A program made the position numbers and the translations under genes. Below are positions 6,350 to 15,776 of a DNA stretch of 20,719 nucleotides, one piece after another (the stretch's first letter is position 1; each line of letters begins with the position of its first letter). Source of the DNA: an uncultured beta proteobacterium. Lineage in GTDB: Bacteria; Pseudomonadota; Gammaproteobacteria; Burkholderiales; Rhodocyclaceae. The notes under the pieces are model-generated. The model had not been told where the DNA came from and did not search any database. It worked only from the letters and a program-made list of their open reading frames with translations. The stretch spans positions 1-20,719 of the forward strand of contig CAJBIL010000511.1 of the NCBI GenBank assembly GCA_903953145.1. Reading direction: 5' to 3'.

Positions 6350-9066
6350 AACACCGCTCGCCATAAAGCACGCACCGCTTCGATCTGGCGTTGAACCGCA
6401 TCACGTTCGACGCGTCCTTTGGCGTTGTCGCTCAGTCGGATGACGTGCTGCATGCGGCGGTATTCACGGTAGGTGTTGCGCGCCGGTTCGGCGAGTGCTT
6501 CAGGAATCAGGCCGAGTTCGGCGGCGATTTTGAGCAGGGCGATGTTGCCGAGGTTGCCGCACAGCCTCGGGTGCTGGTGTGCGTAGCCGAGTACCAGATA
6601 CTGGACAATGAATTCGACGTCGATAATGCCACCGGGGTCTTGTTTGAGGTCAAAGAGTTCGTCGCTTTTTGAAGCGTGGCTGTCGAGCATTTTCTGGCGC
6701 ATGGCCAGTACTTCTTCTTTCAGTTTTGGCAGGTCGCGTGGCTGACGCAGGATCTTGATGCGGATCGCCTCGAATTGCGCGCCGACCTCCGGGTCACCCG
6801 CGCAGAAGCGCGCACGCGTTAGCGCCTGATGTTCCCAGACCCAGGCGTGGTTCAGCTGGTAGTCTCGAAAGGCTTCGACCGAGCAGGCGAGCATGCCGGC
6901 GTCGCCGTTAGGGCGTAGGCGCAGGTCGGTTTCAAAGAGCATGCCAGCGGAAGTCTGGCTCGACATCCAGGTGTTCATGCGTTGCGCCAGGCGGGCATAA
7001 AGCTCGCCGGCAATCGGCTCGGGGTCGTCAAACAGGTAAACCAGATCGAGATCGGAGGCGAAGCCGAGTTCCTTGCCGCCTAGCTTGCCGTAGCCGATTA
7101 CCGCGAATTTCGGCAAATTCTCCGGATGTGGGTGGCGGTTCTTCAGTTTGCTCCAGCACAGGTCGAGCGTGGTCTGCACCATGATGTCGGCGAGCATGGC
7201 GAGGTGGTCGGAGAGGCGTTCAAGCGTTTGCAGCCCGGCCAGATCCTGCACCAGCAGGCGGAAAACCTCTTCATGGTGGGCTTCGCGCAGAATGTCCATT
7301 TGTCGCTCTGCGTCGTCCTCATATTCGGAGAGGCGCTCGCGCAGGGCGTTGCTGAAGTTTGGCCAGTCGGTATCGACTTCGTAGATGCGCGGATCGAGCA
7401 ACTCGTCGAGCAGAATCGGGTGGCGCGTCAGGTAGGCGGCAGCCCATGATGAGCTGCCGATCAGTTCGGCAACTTTCATGAGTGCTTGCGGGTATTGCTG
7501 CAAGAGGGCGAGATAGGCGCCCCGTTTGCTGATTGTTTCAAAGAAGTCGAGGCCGCGTTGCCAGGTGGCGTCCGGAGTCGGTGTGGCCGATGCTGCTTCG
7601 ATCAGGCGTGGGCCAAGTGCGTCGAGCCGTTCCCGATTGCTGGCCGGTAGTTGCAGATAGCGGCTGCTCTGGCGAAACCCTTGCAGGCGCTCGAGCATCG
7701 TCCTCGGTTGATGAAAGCCGAGTTCGGAGAGAATTTCCAGCGCGTCATCCCCTTCCGTTTGCCCGCACCACAGGCCGGCAAGTCGATGCACGCCTTCTTC
7801 CGGGTCGGAAAATATCTGCCCGAAATGCCGGGCAACCTTGGCGCGATGGCTATCCAGAACGGTGAGGAGGGCGGGCCAGTCGGCAAAGTCCATCGAAATG
7901 GCAATTTGCCGGCGCTCTTCGTCTGCGGTTGGCAGCATGTGGGTTTGTGCGTCGTTCACGTATTGCAGCCGGTGTTCAAGGCGACGCAGGAAGTTGTAGG
8001 CCTCGCTCAGTTCGCACACGCTTTCTTCCGGCAGCAGACGGCGGCCAACGAGCAGGGCAAGCACTTTGAGCGTTGGCCTGATCTGCAAACCGGCATCGCG
8101 CCCGCCACGAATCAGCTGAAAAACCTGGGCCATGAACTCGATCTCACGAATACCGCCGGGGCCGAGCTTGATGTGGTCTGCCATGTCCTTGCGGGCTACT
8201 TCGCGGCGGATCTGGGCGTGCAGATCTCGCATTGCGTTGATTGCGCCAAAGTCGAGATATTTGCGGAAGATAAAGGGGCGGGAAATTTTCTGGAGCGCGC
8301 TGGCCCATTCCGGTTGCAGGTTGTCGCCCTCGTTCATCACGCGCGCCTTGATCCATGCGTAGCGCTCCCACTCGCGCCCCTGGGTGATGAAGTAGTTTTC
8401 CAGCGAGTCGAGCGAGCAGGCGAGCGGGCCGGAGTCACCATTCGGCCGTAGCCGCATGTCAACACGAAATACCTGTCCATCGCCCGTTACATCGCCCAGC
8501 GCTGCAATCAGGCGTTTGCCGAGCCGACCAAAGAAGTCGTAGGTGTCGATTTTGCGGCCACTTTCAGGGTTGCCGGCAGTCTGGCCTTCTTCCGGGTAAA
8601 TGAAGATGTAATCGACATCCGAGGATACGTTCAACTCACGCCCGCCGAGTTTGCCCATGCCAACAATGATCAGGCGTTGCGGCTTGCCCTGGGCGTCGAG
8701 TGGTTCGCCGTGTTGCGCTGCTAACTGGCGATGCACCCAGCCGAGGGCGTGATTAGTGGTGACATCGGCCAGTTCGGTCATCGTTTCGACGACTTCGGCA
8801 AGGGAGGCAAGGCCGCCAAGGTCACGCACGATGAGTGCGGCCATCACCCGTTGCCGCAACTGCCGCAAGACGCATTTCAGGGCATCGTCGTCATTGGCCG
8901 GTATGCGCTCAAGAAAGTCGTGCATTAGCCCGGCACCAACCGGTTGTCCGGCGTGTTCGCCAAGCCAGACGGCAATTTCCGGGCGGGCTTCGAGCAATTG
9001 GCGCAGGTAGCGACTGTGCGTCAGGGCGGGGCGCCATGCCGGGTCTGTTGAGAAAGCGGTGTTCAT
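6346..9066 (-). CDS. glnE: Bifunctional glutamine synthetase adenylyltransferase/adenylyl-removing enzyme
   Basis: GlnE attaches AMP to, and removes it from, glutamine synthetase GlnA under control of PII and glutamine. Two nucleotidyltransferase cores are visible. The N-terminal adenylyl-removing domain has GMGKLGGRELN at about 136-146 and SDVD at 149-152. The C-terminal adenylyl-transferase domain has GYGKLGGKEL then SDLD at 671-674. Each is followed by a metal-site motif of the D-R-L-R-P type (MRLRPNGDSGPLA; DLRLRPNGDAGMLA). At 906 residues it is slightly shorter than the Escherichia coli enzyme (946) but carries both halves. The frame is open to 9162; ATG 9066 is chosen because an AGGG lies upstream (about 10 bases) and homologous proteins begin near the HSRYL segment. 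It is divergent from yhdP and convergent with the DUF2442 gene. Confidence 0.97.
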   Translation of the reverse strand: MNTAFSTDPAWRPALTHSRYLRQLLEARPEIAVWLGEHAGQPVGAGLMHDFLERIPANDDDALKCVLRQLRQRVMAALIVRDLGGLASLAEVVETMTELADVTTNHALGWVHRQLAAQHGEPLDAQGKPQRLIIVGMGKLGGRELNVSSDVDYIFIYPEEGQTAGNPESGRKIDTYDFFGRLGKRLIAALGDVTGDGQVFRVDMRLRPNGDSGPLACSLDSLENYFITQGREWERYAWIKARVMNEGDNLQPEWASALQKISRPFIFRKYLDFGAINAMRDLHAQIRREVARKDMADHIKLGPGGIREIEFMAQVFQLIRGGRDAGLQIRPTLKVLALLVGRRLLPEESVCELSEAYNFLRRLEHRLQYVNDAQTHMLPTADEERRQIAISMDFADWPALLTVLDSHRAKVARHFGQIFSDPEEGVHRLAGLWCGQTEGDDALEILSELGFHQPRTMLERLQGFRQSSRYLQLPASNRERLDALGPRLIEAASATPTPDATWQRGLDFFETISKRGAYLALLQQYPQALMKVAELIGSSSWAAAYLTRHPILLDELLDPRIYEVDTDWPNFSNALRERLSEYEDDAERQMDILREAHHEEVFRLLVQDLAGLQTLERLSDHLAMLADIMVQTTLDLCWSKLKNRHPHPENLPKFAVIGYGKLGGKELGFASDLDLVYLFDDPEPIAGELYARLAQRMNTWMSSQTSAGMLFETDLRLRPNGDAGMLACSVEAFRDYQLNHAWVWEHQALTRARFCAGDPEVGAQFEAIRIKILRQPRDLPKLKEEVLAMRQKMLDSHASKSDELFDLKQDPGGIIDVEFIVQYLVLGYAHQHPRLCGNLGNIALLKIAAELGLIPEALAEPARNTYREYRRMQHVIRLSDNAKGRVERDAVQRQIEAVRALWRAVF

Positions 9067-9239
9067 GGTGCGTTTTCCCTTTTTTCCATCGCCACTGTGC
9101 GGCGAGTGGGTGGTGTTTGCGCTGGTTGCCGGCGCTAAAGCCGTTACAATTACGCCCACCATTGTTTAATCAAGTATTCCGACATTTTAGTGACGCTCCG
9201 AACACTTGTGCAAAATCCCTCGCGGCTGGCAGGCATCTG

Positions 9240-12200
9240 ATGCATCACGATGAGCTACGCCCAGCGCTTTATCACCGCTTTCACCGTTTGCTGCCTTTCC
9301 TCACGCATCCGGCGGTGCGTGGTGGCTGGCGCGCGCTGGTCTGGGGCTTCTGGCTGGTGTACTTCGGCTTCGTCCTGCTGGTGCTGGCGTTGCGTTACGC
9401 CATTTTGCCTAATATCGAAAATTATCGTGGCGATGTCGAGCGACTGGCCAGTCAGGGGCTTGGGCAGGTGGTCAGCATTGGCCGGATCGAGGCCAGTTGG
9501 GCGGGGATCAATCCTGATCTGACTTTGCTTGATGTGCAGGTTGCCGATAAGCAGGGGCGTCCGGCACTGGCTTTTTCGCGCATTGAAACAGTGCTTTCAT
9601 GGTGGTCGGTGCCGAGGTTGCAGCTTGTGTTGCGACTCTTGCAGATCGATGAGCCGACCCTGCATTTGCGTCGGGAAACGGATGGCCGGATTTTTGTTGC
9701 CGGTATTCCGCTTGATGCTGAAGGGGCTGATAGCGGGGTGGGGGATTGGGTCCTCAAGCAGAAGCGCATCCGGATCAACGGTGCGACGCTGGTTTGGGAA
9801 GATGCGCTGCGCAATGCGCCTGCGCTGGTGCTTGAAGATCTCAATTTTGGCCTCGACAATGATGGCCGGAATCATCGCTTCGGGCTGAACGCACTCCCGG
9901 CGCCTGAGCTTGCTTCGAAAATCGATCTGCGTGGTGATTTTCGCGGCAGCGATCTGGCGCAGCTTGGCGCGTGGAAAGGCCAGCTTTTCGCCGAAATTGA
10001 TTACGCTGATCTGGCGGTCTGGCGTCGGTGGATCGATTATCCAGTGGCCTTGCCGCATGGCCGTGGCGCCTTGCGGGCCTGGGTTGGTTTTGCCGATGGC
10101 GCGTTACGCACGGTGACGGCGGATGTTTCGCTGGCGGATGTCAGTGTGCGCCTGTCGAGCAAGTTGCCGTCGCTTGAGCTTGATCACATGGCTGGGCGAT
10201 TGTCGTTAAAACTGCTGGATGCCGGTACCGGTTTTGATGTCAGCGGGCGGCAGATCGCGCTGACTACGAAGCCCTTGAGTGCTGACGATGGCTTGTTGCA
10301 TGAGGCGATGCAGATTGCGCCTACCGATTTCCACGTTAACTGGCAGCCGGATGCGGAAACTAAATCAATCCGTGGCAGCGCGACGGCGAGCATGATTGAC
10401 TTGGGTATTTTCGCTCATCTGGCGACGTACTTGCCGCTCGATGCGCAGTCACGGCAGTTGCTCAAGGACTTCTCACCCAGAGGGCGGATCAGCGATTTGC
10501 GCGCTGCCTGGCGCGGGGATGCCGAGCGCTTGCAAACTTATTCGGTGAAGGGGCATTTTGACGACCTCGCGCTGCGGGCCAAGGGTTACTTTCCGGGGTT
10601 TTCTGCACTTTCGGGTGCGCTGGAGGCTAACGAGCAGGGCGGCAGTGCGTCATTGCGCTCGATTAAACCGACCGTTGAATTGCCGAGCATTCTTCCCGAG
10701 ACGCTGATTGCGCTTGATTCGCTCAGTGCGCAGGCAAAGTGGAAGATCAAACAGGGGGTGCTTGATGCGGAGCTCTCGCATGTTGAGTTTGCCGGGCCGG
10801 AGTGGGCCGGTTCCGCGCAGGGAACGTATCATCAAACAGGCGATGGCCCGGGTACGATTGATTTGAGCGCAGCGATGACGCGCGGTGATGCGCAGGCCGT
10901 CTGGCGTTATATCCCGCATTCGGTTAATGCTAACGCCCGTGAGTGGGTGCGCGATGCTTTGCTGGGCGGTCGGGCGAGTGACGTCAAGTTGCTGGTCAAG
11001 GGTGATCTGGCCTATTTCCCGTTTATTGACCATAAGCACGGGCAGTTTTTGTCGACGCTGAAAGTGCATGACGTGACCCTGAATTACGGTCAGGGCTGGC
11101 CAAAAATTACCGGCATCGAGGGGGATATCCGCTTTGAAGGGGCCGGGATGATCGTCGATGTGCAGCGCGGCACGGTTCTTGGCGCGCAGTTGTCGGAGGT
11201 CCGGGCCGAAATCCCGGATTTCGATGCGCCGGTATCAAACCTCAAGCTCAAGGGTAGGGCGGAAGGGCCGACTGCTGAATTTCTCAAATTCATTGAACAG
11301 AGCCCGGTCGGTGACCGTATTGATCATTTTACTGAGGAAATGCAGGCGTCTGGCAACGGTCGGCTGGATATCGGGCTGGCCATGCCGCTTGACTATTCAA
11401 GGGTCGGCGAAGCGAAAGTCGATGGTACTTATCGTTTTCTTGATAATCAGGTGATGGTTGATGCAGCGCTGCCGCCTTTGCAGCAGGTCAATGGCACACT
11501 GCGTTTCAGTGAGCGCGATTTGCAGGTGCCCGGGGTCGATGCCACGCTGTTTGGCGGGCCACTCAGGATCAAGGGAGCGACACAGGGCGACGGTAAGGTG
11601 TTGATCAGCGCCAACGGATCGCTCAGTGTTGCGCAACTGCGCAAACAGCTTGATCTGCCGCTCTTTGATAACCTTTCCGGCGCGCTCAATTATCGGGGCG
11701 AGGTGCGCGTTAAAAAACGCAGTGCTGATCTGACGGTTGATTCCACACTGGTAGGTCTGTCATCGAGCCTGCCTGAGCCCTTCAACAAGAACGCGGCAGA
11801 GTCCATCAACCTGCATTTTGAAAAAACAATGCTGCCCACCGTCACACCGCGCAGTGGTATGCCGGTGCAGCGTGATCAACTGCGGGCGAGCTTGGGCAAT
11901 GTGGCGAGTTTGCAGGTGATCCGTCGCCGGCAGGCCGAGGGTTTTGTCACCGAGCGTGGCGCCATCATGGTCGGTCGGCCAATGCAGTTGCCCGAGCGTG
12001 GACTGACACTTGGTTTAACCGGCAAGCGTGTTGATCTCGATTATTGGCGGCGTCAGTTACAGGCAAGCAGTGGTGGCAATGGCACGACAGCAACTTCTGT
12101 AGCGCCTTCGACAGCTTCCTCTGCTGATTCAGCCAGTGCCTCGCTGATCAATGCAATCAATCTGAAGGCGACGGAGTTGCAACTTCTCGGACGCCGTTTT

Positions 12201-13280
12201 TCCGACGTGGACTTCAGCGCAACAGCGAGTGCCGCACTTTGGCAGATGCACCTTGTGTCGCGTGAGGCTGCCGGTGATCTGCAATGGGAGGGGGCTGGAA
12301 ACGGCAAGCTCAGTGCGCGTCTAAAGCATTTGCTGGTTGATCCGGCGGTACCGTCGGCCGGTGAGCCGGGCGAGGCGATTGCGGGATTGCCGGCATTCGA
12401 CATTGTGGCCGATGACTTTTCTGTGGGCACGCGGCGCTTTGGCCGGCTTGAGTTACAGGCTCGCAACACTGCCGGTCTCTGGAAACTCGACAAGATTCAA
12501 ATCGTTAATCCGTACGGTAGCTTGAACGGGAGCGGGCGTTGGCAAGTTGCCGAGGGCAATCGCACGCAGCTTGAGTTCAAACTTGAAAGTGGCGACGTCG
12601 GTAAGTTGCTTGACCGGCTTGGGTTCCCGGGGACAGTGAAAGCGGGAACAGCACAGATGGAGGCGAAAGTTGGCTGGAATGGCCCGCCGGTTGATCTCGA
12701 TTACGCCACGCTGAGCGGGGAGATGAAGGTTGATGCGGCGCGCGGGCAGTTTCTCAAGTTGGACCCCGGCGCCGGTAAGTTGCTCGGGCTGATCAGCTTG
12801 CAGGCCTTGCCGCGTCGGATTACGCTTGATTTCCGTGATGTTTTCAGCGAAGGCTTCGCCTTCGATACGATTAGCGGCAAACTCACTGTGAAGAATGGTT
12901 TGATGCGAACCGATCGTCTGCAAATCGACGGCCCTGCCGCGCGCGTGCTAATGCGCGGTGAAGCGGATCTGGACCATGAAACTCAGCGTCTAGAGGTTAA
13001 TGTGCAGCCGGATCTGGGCGGGAGTGCTGCGCTCGGCGTGGCGCTGGTCAATCCGATTGCTGGTGTTGCGGCATTACTGGCGCACAAGATTTTGCAGAAT
13101 CCGCTCAATCAGATATTTGGTTTTGATTATCTGGTGACCGGCAAGTGGGACGACCCGAAAGTCGAAAAAGTCTCGCGTACTGATCGCACCGACCGTCCTG
13201 TGCAGGCTGTACCGCGCCCGCCGGAAACTTCAGGTGCGCCTTCACAAGTAACTGGAGCTGCTAATGAACCTGCCCAATAG
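9240..13280 (+). CDS. yhdP: YhdP family AsmA-like inner-membrane protein
   Basis: A 1346-residue AsmA-like protein of the YhdP family (E. coli YhdP is 1266). Family members are anchored by one N-terminal helix and extend through the periplasm as a beta-rich bridge that moves phospholipid toward the outer membrane. The anchor here is at about residues 33-52 (LVWGFWLVYFGFVLLVLALR). Long repetitive beta segments follow, and the AsmA-type C-terminus carries GSGRWQV, GLISLQALPRRITLDFRDVFSEGF and NPLNQIFGFDYLVTGKWDDP, all characteristic. A Ser/Ala/Thr-rich linker at about 946-965 is unconserved-looking. The frame stays open back to 8835 inside antisense glnE. ATG 9240 is chosen because an AGG lies 6 bases upstream and the basic N-terminus directly precedes the anchor. 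The 3' end overlaps the next gene by 17 bases. Confidence 0.93.
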   Translation: MHHDELRPALYHRFHRLLPFLTHPAVRGGWRALVWGFWLVYFGFVLLVLALRYAILPNIENYRGDVERLASQGLGQVVSIGRIEASWAGINPDLTLLDVQVADKQGRPALAFSRIETVLSWWSVPRLQLVLRLLQIDEPTLHLRRETDGRIFVAGIPLDAEGADSGVGDWVLKQKRIRINGATLVWEDALRNAPALVLEDLNFGLDNDGRNHRFGLNALPAPELASKIDLRGDFRGSDLAQLGAWKGQLFAEIDYADLAVWRRWIDYPVALPHGRGALRAWVGFADGALRTVTADVSLADVSVRLSSKLPSLELDHMAGRLSLKLLDAGTGFDVSGRQIALTTKPLSADDGLLHEAMQIAPTDFHVNWQPDAETKSIRGSATASMIDLGIFAHLATYLPLDAQSRQLLKDFSPRGRISDLRAAWRGDAERLQTYSVKGHFDDLALRAKGYFPGFSALSGALEANEQGGSASLRSIKPTVELPSILPETLIALDSLSAQAKWKIKQGVLDAELSHVEFAGPEWAGSAQGTYHQTGDGPGTIDLSAAMTRGDAQAVWRYIPHSVNANAREWVRDALLGGRASDVKLLVKGDLAYFPFIDHKHGQFLSTLKVHDVTLNYGQGWPKITGIEGDIRFEGAGMIVDVQRGTVLGAQLSEVRAEIPDFDAPVSNLKLKGRAEGPTAEFLKFIEQSPVGDRIDHFTEEMQASGNGRLDIGLAMPLDYSRVGEAKVDGTYRFLDNQVMVDAALPPLQQVNGTLRFSERDLQVPGVDATLFGGPLRIKGATQGDGKVLISANGSLSVAQLRKQLDLPLFDNLSGALNYRGEVRVKKRSADLTVDSTLVGLSSSLPEPFNKNAAESINLHFEKTMLPTVTPRSGMPVQRDQLRASLGNVASLQVIRRRQAEGFVTERGAIMVGRPMQLPERGLTLGLTGKRVDLDYWRRQLQASSGGNGTTATSVAPSTASSADSASASLINAINLKATELQLLGRRFSDVDFSATASAALWQMHLVSREAAGDLQWEGAGNGKLSARLKHLLVDPAVPSAGEPGEAIAGLPAFDIVADDFSVGTRRFGRLELQARNTAGLWKLDKIQIVNPYGSLNGSGRWQVAEGNRTQLEFKLESGDVGKLLDRLGFPGTVKAGTAQMEAKVGWNGPPVDLDYATLSGEMKVDAARGQFLKLDPGAGKLLGLISLQALPRRITLDFRDVFSEGFAFDTISGKLTVKNGLMRTDRLQIDGPAARVLMRGEADLDHETQRLEVNVQPDLGGSAALGVALVNPIAGVAALLAHKILQNPLNQIFGFDYLVTGKWDDPKVEKVSRTDRTDRPVQAVPRPPETSGAPSQVTGAANEPAQ

Positions 13281-14100
13281 TAATCCGCAGCAGCCATTGC
13301 AGAATATTCGGGTTGCGGCCGTGCAGATGATTTCAACGCCGCGTGTTGAGGACAACCTGCGCATCGCGGCAAGCCTGGTGGCAGAGGCCGTTAATCAGGG
13401 CGCGGGGCTTGTTGCGCTGCCTGAGTATTTTCCGATCATGGGGATGAATGAGGGCGACAAGGTCAAGGTGCGTGAGCAGGATGGCGTTGGGCAGATTCAG
13501 GATTTTCTCGCTGGAATGGCGCAAAAGCACGGCATCTGGCTGGTTGGCGGTTCAATTCCCCTGTTTGCCGCTGACCCGAAAAAAGTGCTCAATTCCAGCG
13601 TGGCCTATAATCCGCAGGGTGTGCGTATCGCCCGCTATGACAAAATTCACCTCTTTGGCTTCCAGAAAGGTGAGGAGCGCTATAACGAGAGCGCGACCAT
13701 CGAAGCCGGTAGCCGACCGGTTGCTTTTGAATCACCTTTCGGACGCGTCGGCCTTTCGATTTGTTACGATCTTAGATTCCCGGAGCTTTATCGCGCACTT
13801 GGTGTCCTGAATTTGATGGTAATCCCTGCCGCCTTCACCGAAACTACCGGTCGGGCGCACTGGGAAATTCTACTCCGCGCCCGGGCCATTGAGAACCAGT
13901 GCTATGTACTGGCGGTGGCGCAGGGCGGCAGGCATGAAAACGGCCGGGAAACGCATGGAAACAGCATGTTGATCGACCCTTGGGGCGATATTCTTGACCG
14001 CAAAGCCAAAGGGCCCGGCATTGTGATCGGTGAACTTGATCAAGCCCGTATAACCGAAATCCGCACTAGCCTGCCGGCGTTGAAGCATCGGGTGATGTGA
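13264..14100 (+). CDS. Carbon-nitrogen hydrolase (nitrilase superfamily, Nit-type amidase)
   Basis: A 278-residue nitrilase-superfamily amidase. The Glu-Lys-Cys catalytic triad is visible: E54 in ALPEYF, K127 in YDKIHLF and C167 in SICYDLRFPELYR. The KIHLFGF, RFPELYRALG and AHWEILLRARAIEN segments resemble the Nit1/Nit2 branch, whose members include deaminated glutathione amidase and omega-amidase. The former, a metabolite-repair role, is the likelier inference. The length is normal for the family. ATG 13264 lies within the end of yhdP and has GGAG six bases upstream, so the two genes are co-transcribed and probably coupled. The exact substrate cannot be read from sequence. Confidence 0.92.
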   Translation: MNLPNSNPQQPLQNIRVAAVQMISTPRVEDNLRIAASLVAEAVNQGAGLVALPEYFPIMGMNEGDKVKVREQDGVGQIQDFLAGMAQKHGIWLVGGSIPLFAADPKKVLNSSVAYNPQGVRIARYDKIHLFGFQKGEERYNESATIEAGSRPVAFESPFGRVGLSICYDLRFPELYRALGVLNLMVIPAAFTETTGRAHWEILLRARAIENQCYVLAVAQGGRHENGRETHGNSMLIDPWGDILDRKAKGPGIVIGELDQARITEIRTSLPALKHRVM

Positions 14101-14130
14101 TTTGAATGTAAAAACGGTTTAGCCTCAGTT

Positions 14131-14220
14131 TGCACGGCGGATACGGCGAAAATCATGAGGCGTAGTTACCCGTAATTTGTAATTCGTTTTATCGCCGTGC
14201 CCGCTGTGTTCGCCGTGGTT
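14131..14220. repeat. Intergenic inverted-repeat element with 9-base periodic CGCCGTG units
   Basis: Two arms at 14133-14152 and 14189-14208 are imperfect inverted copies, identical at 16 of 20 positions. As RNA, two of the four differences become G-U pairs. The right side reads as 9-base units ATCGCCGTG, CCCGCTGTG, TTCGCCGTG (14191-14217); the left arm has the same pattern on the opposite strand (CACGGCGGATACGGCGA). The 36-base centre holds GTAATTTGTAATTCG, an AT-rich near-repeat of GTAATT. The layout resembles degenerate dispersed intergenic repeats common in many bacterial genomes. No T tract follows, so it is not a clear terminator. Confidence 0.6.
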
Positions 14221-14261
14221 AATGAACTGATTTTTTTGAATTGTCGCAAATTGGAAAACCA

Positions 14262-15713
14262 ATGACCGCAAAAGCCCAATCCCTGCTCGTGCAGGCACAA
14301 AAAACACTGCTGACGCCCTATGGCCTTGATGCCAAGGATTTGAACAAGGTTTTTGGCACGATCATGGCGCATGACGTTGATTACGCTGATCTCTACTTCC
14401 AGTACAGCCGTTCCGAGGCCTGGAGTCTGGAGGAGGGCATCGTCAAGTCGGGTAGTTTCAATATTGACCAGGGCGTCGGCGTACGCGCCATTTCCGGCGA
14501 AAAAACCGCATTTGCTTACTCTGACGATATCAGTGCGCTGGCACTGGGCGATGCTGCTGCTGCGGTACGGGCGATTGCTGCTGCGGGTCAGCAGCGGCGT
14601 ATTCCGGCGTTGAGTAAAAGAATCGGGCATGCGCTCTATGTGCCGTGTGATCCGCTGGTTTCACTGGACGCCACGGCCAAGGTTAAATTGCTTGAGCGGC
14701 TTGAATCCTATGCCCGTGCAGAAGATCCGCGCGTTTCGCAGGTCATGGCGAGCATTGCCGGTGAGTATGAGGTGGTGCTGGTGGCTGGGAGTGATGGTCG
14801 GCTGGCGGCGGATGTTCGCCCGCTGGTTCGCGTTTCGGTCACGGTGATCGTTGAAGGCGATGACGGCAAGCGTGAGCAAGGCTCGTCGGGCGGCGGTGGA
14901 CGTACCGATTACAGTTATTTCAGTAATACCGTGCTGCGCGCTTATGCGCGGGAGGCAGTGCATCAGGCGGTGACCAATCTTGATGCACGTCCTGCCCCGG
15001 CAGGTACGATGACTGTTGTGCTGGGTTCCGGCTGGCCCGGTATCTTGTTGCACGAAGCGGTCGGTCACGGGCTGGAAGGCGATTTCAATCGTAAGGGTAG
15101 TTCTACTTTTGCCGGCCGGGTCGGTACACGCGTTGCGTCAAAGGGTGTGACAGTGGTGGACGACGGAACGATTCCGGATCGTCGCGGCTCGCTGAATATT
15201 GATGATGAAGGTAATCCGACGCAGCGCACGGTGCTGATCGAGGACGGTATCCTCAAAGGCTATATGCAAGACAGCATGAATGCGCACCTGATGGGTGTTG
15301 CAACTACTGGCAATGGCCGGCGCGAGTCGTTCGCGCATCTGCCGCTGCCACGCATGACCAACACCACCATGCTGGCCGGCGATAAAACGCCTGAAGAAAT
15401 TATCAAGTCGGTTAAAAAAGGGATTTATGCCGTGAATTTTGGGGGTGGCCAGGTTGATATCACCAACGGTAAGTTTGTCTTTTCGATGTCCGAAGCTTAT
15501 ATGATCGAAGACGGTAAATTGACCGGCCCGGTGAAAGGCGCCACCCTGATCGGCAACGGGCCGGAAGCGATGAATCGTGTCTCGATGATCGGCAACGACA
15601 TGCGCCTCGATCCTGGGGTCGGCACTTGTGGCAAGGAGGGGCAGAGCGTGCCGGTTGGCGTTGGTCAGCCAACACTGCGCATCGACGGGCTGACGGTGGG
15701 CGGCACGGCCTGA
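14262..15713 (+). CDS. tldD: TldD metalloprotease subunit
   Basis: TldD pairs with TldE (PmbA) in a cytoplasmic zinc protease that trims short unfolded peptides; in E. coli it matures microcin B17 and affects CcdA. The protein has 483 residues, close to E. coli TldD (481). The active-site motif HEAVGH is at H264-E265-H269, in LLHEAVGHGLEGD, followed by the conserved RRGSLNIDDEGNPTQRT and the C-terminal CGKEGQSVPVGVGQPTLRI, whose Cys is near the metal site. The frame opens at a TTG (14241), but ATG 14262 has GGA six bases upstream and gives the standard start. No tldE is in the window. Order after yhdP and a nitrilase gene resembles the yhdP-tldD neighbourhood known in enterobacteria. Confidence 0.96.
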   Translation: MTAKAQSLLVQAQKTLLTPYGLDAKDLNKVFGTIMAHDVDYADLYFQYSRSEAWSLEEGIVKSGSFNIDQGVGVRAISGEKTAFAYSDDISALALGDAAAAVRAIAAAGQQRRIPALSKRIGHALYVPCDPLVSLDATAKVKLLERLESYARAEDPRVSQVMASIAGEYEVVLVAGSDGRLAADVRPLVRVSVTVIVEGDDGKREQGSSGGGGRTDYSYFSNTVLRAYAREAVHQAVTNLDARPAPAGTMTVVLGSGWPGILLHEAVGHGLEGDFNRKGSSTFAGRVGTRVASKGVTVVDDGTIPDRRGSLNIDDEGNPTQRTVLIEDGILKGYMQDSMNAHLMGVATTGNGRRESFAHLPLPRMTNTTMLAGDKTPEEIIKSVKKGIYAVNFGGGQVDITNGKFVFSMSEAYMIEDGKLTGPVKGATLIGNGPEAMNRVSMIGNDMRLDPGVGTCGKEGQSVPVGVGQPTLRIDGLTVGGTA

Positions 15714-15776
15714 ACGCTTTGATTGGTTTTCAATCGGCTGGTGGATGACCGGCTTGTTTTATGGAGCATCAATGAC

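Noticed and set aside
7651..8451. 266-residue plus-strand open frame inside glnE
   Set aside because: It is antisense to a well-conserved glnE region, shows no recognisable domain or ribosome site, and open antisense frames are expected in GC-rich genes.
9126..9150. TTGCCG and TACAAT as a yhdP promoter
   Set aside because: The spacer is only 13 bases, too short for a sigma-70 promoter.
8835..9239. Open frame extending yhdP about 135 residues upstream into antisense glnE
   Set aside because: It lies opposite coding glnE, has no membrane or signal features, and a good start with an AGG exists at 9240 just before the basic N-terminus and anchor helix.
9597..10058. Minus-strand frame inside yhdP
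   Set aside because: No homology signal, and it is fully antisense to a conserved coding region.
15721..15735. GATTG/CAATC hairpin after tldD
   Set aside because: Only five base pairs, with no T tract; likely chance.
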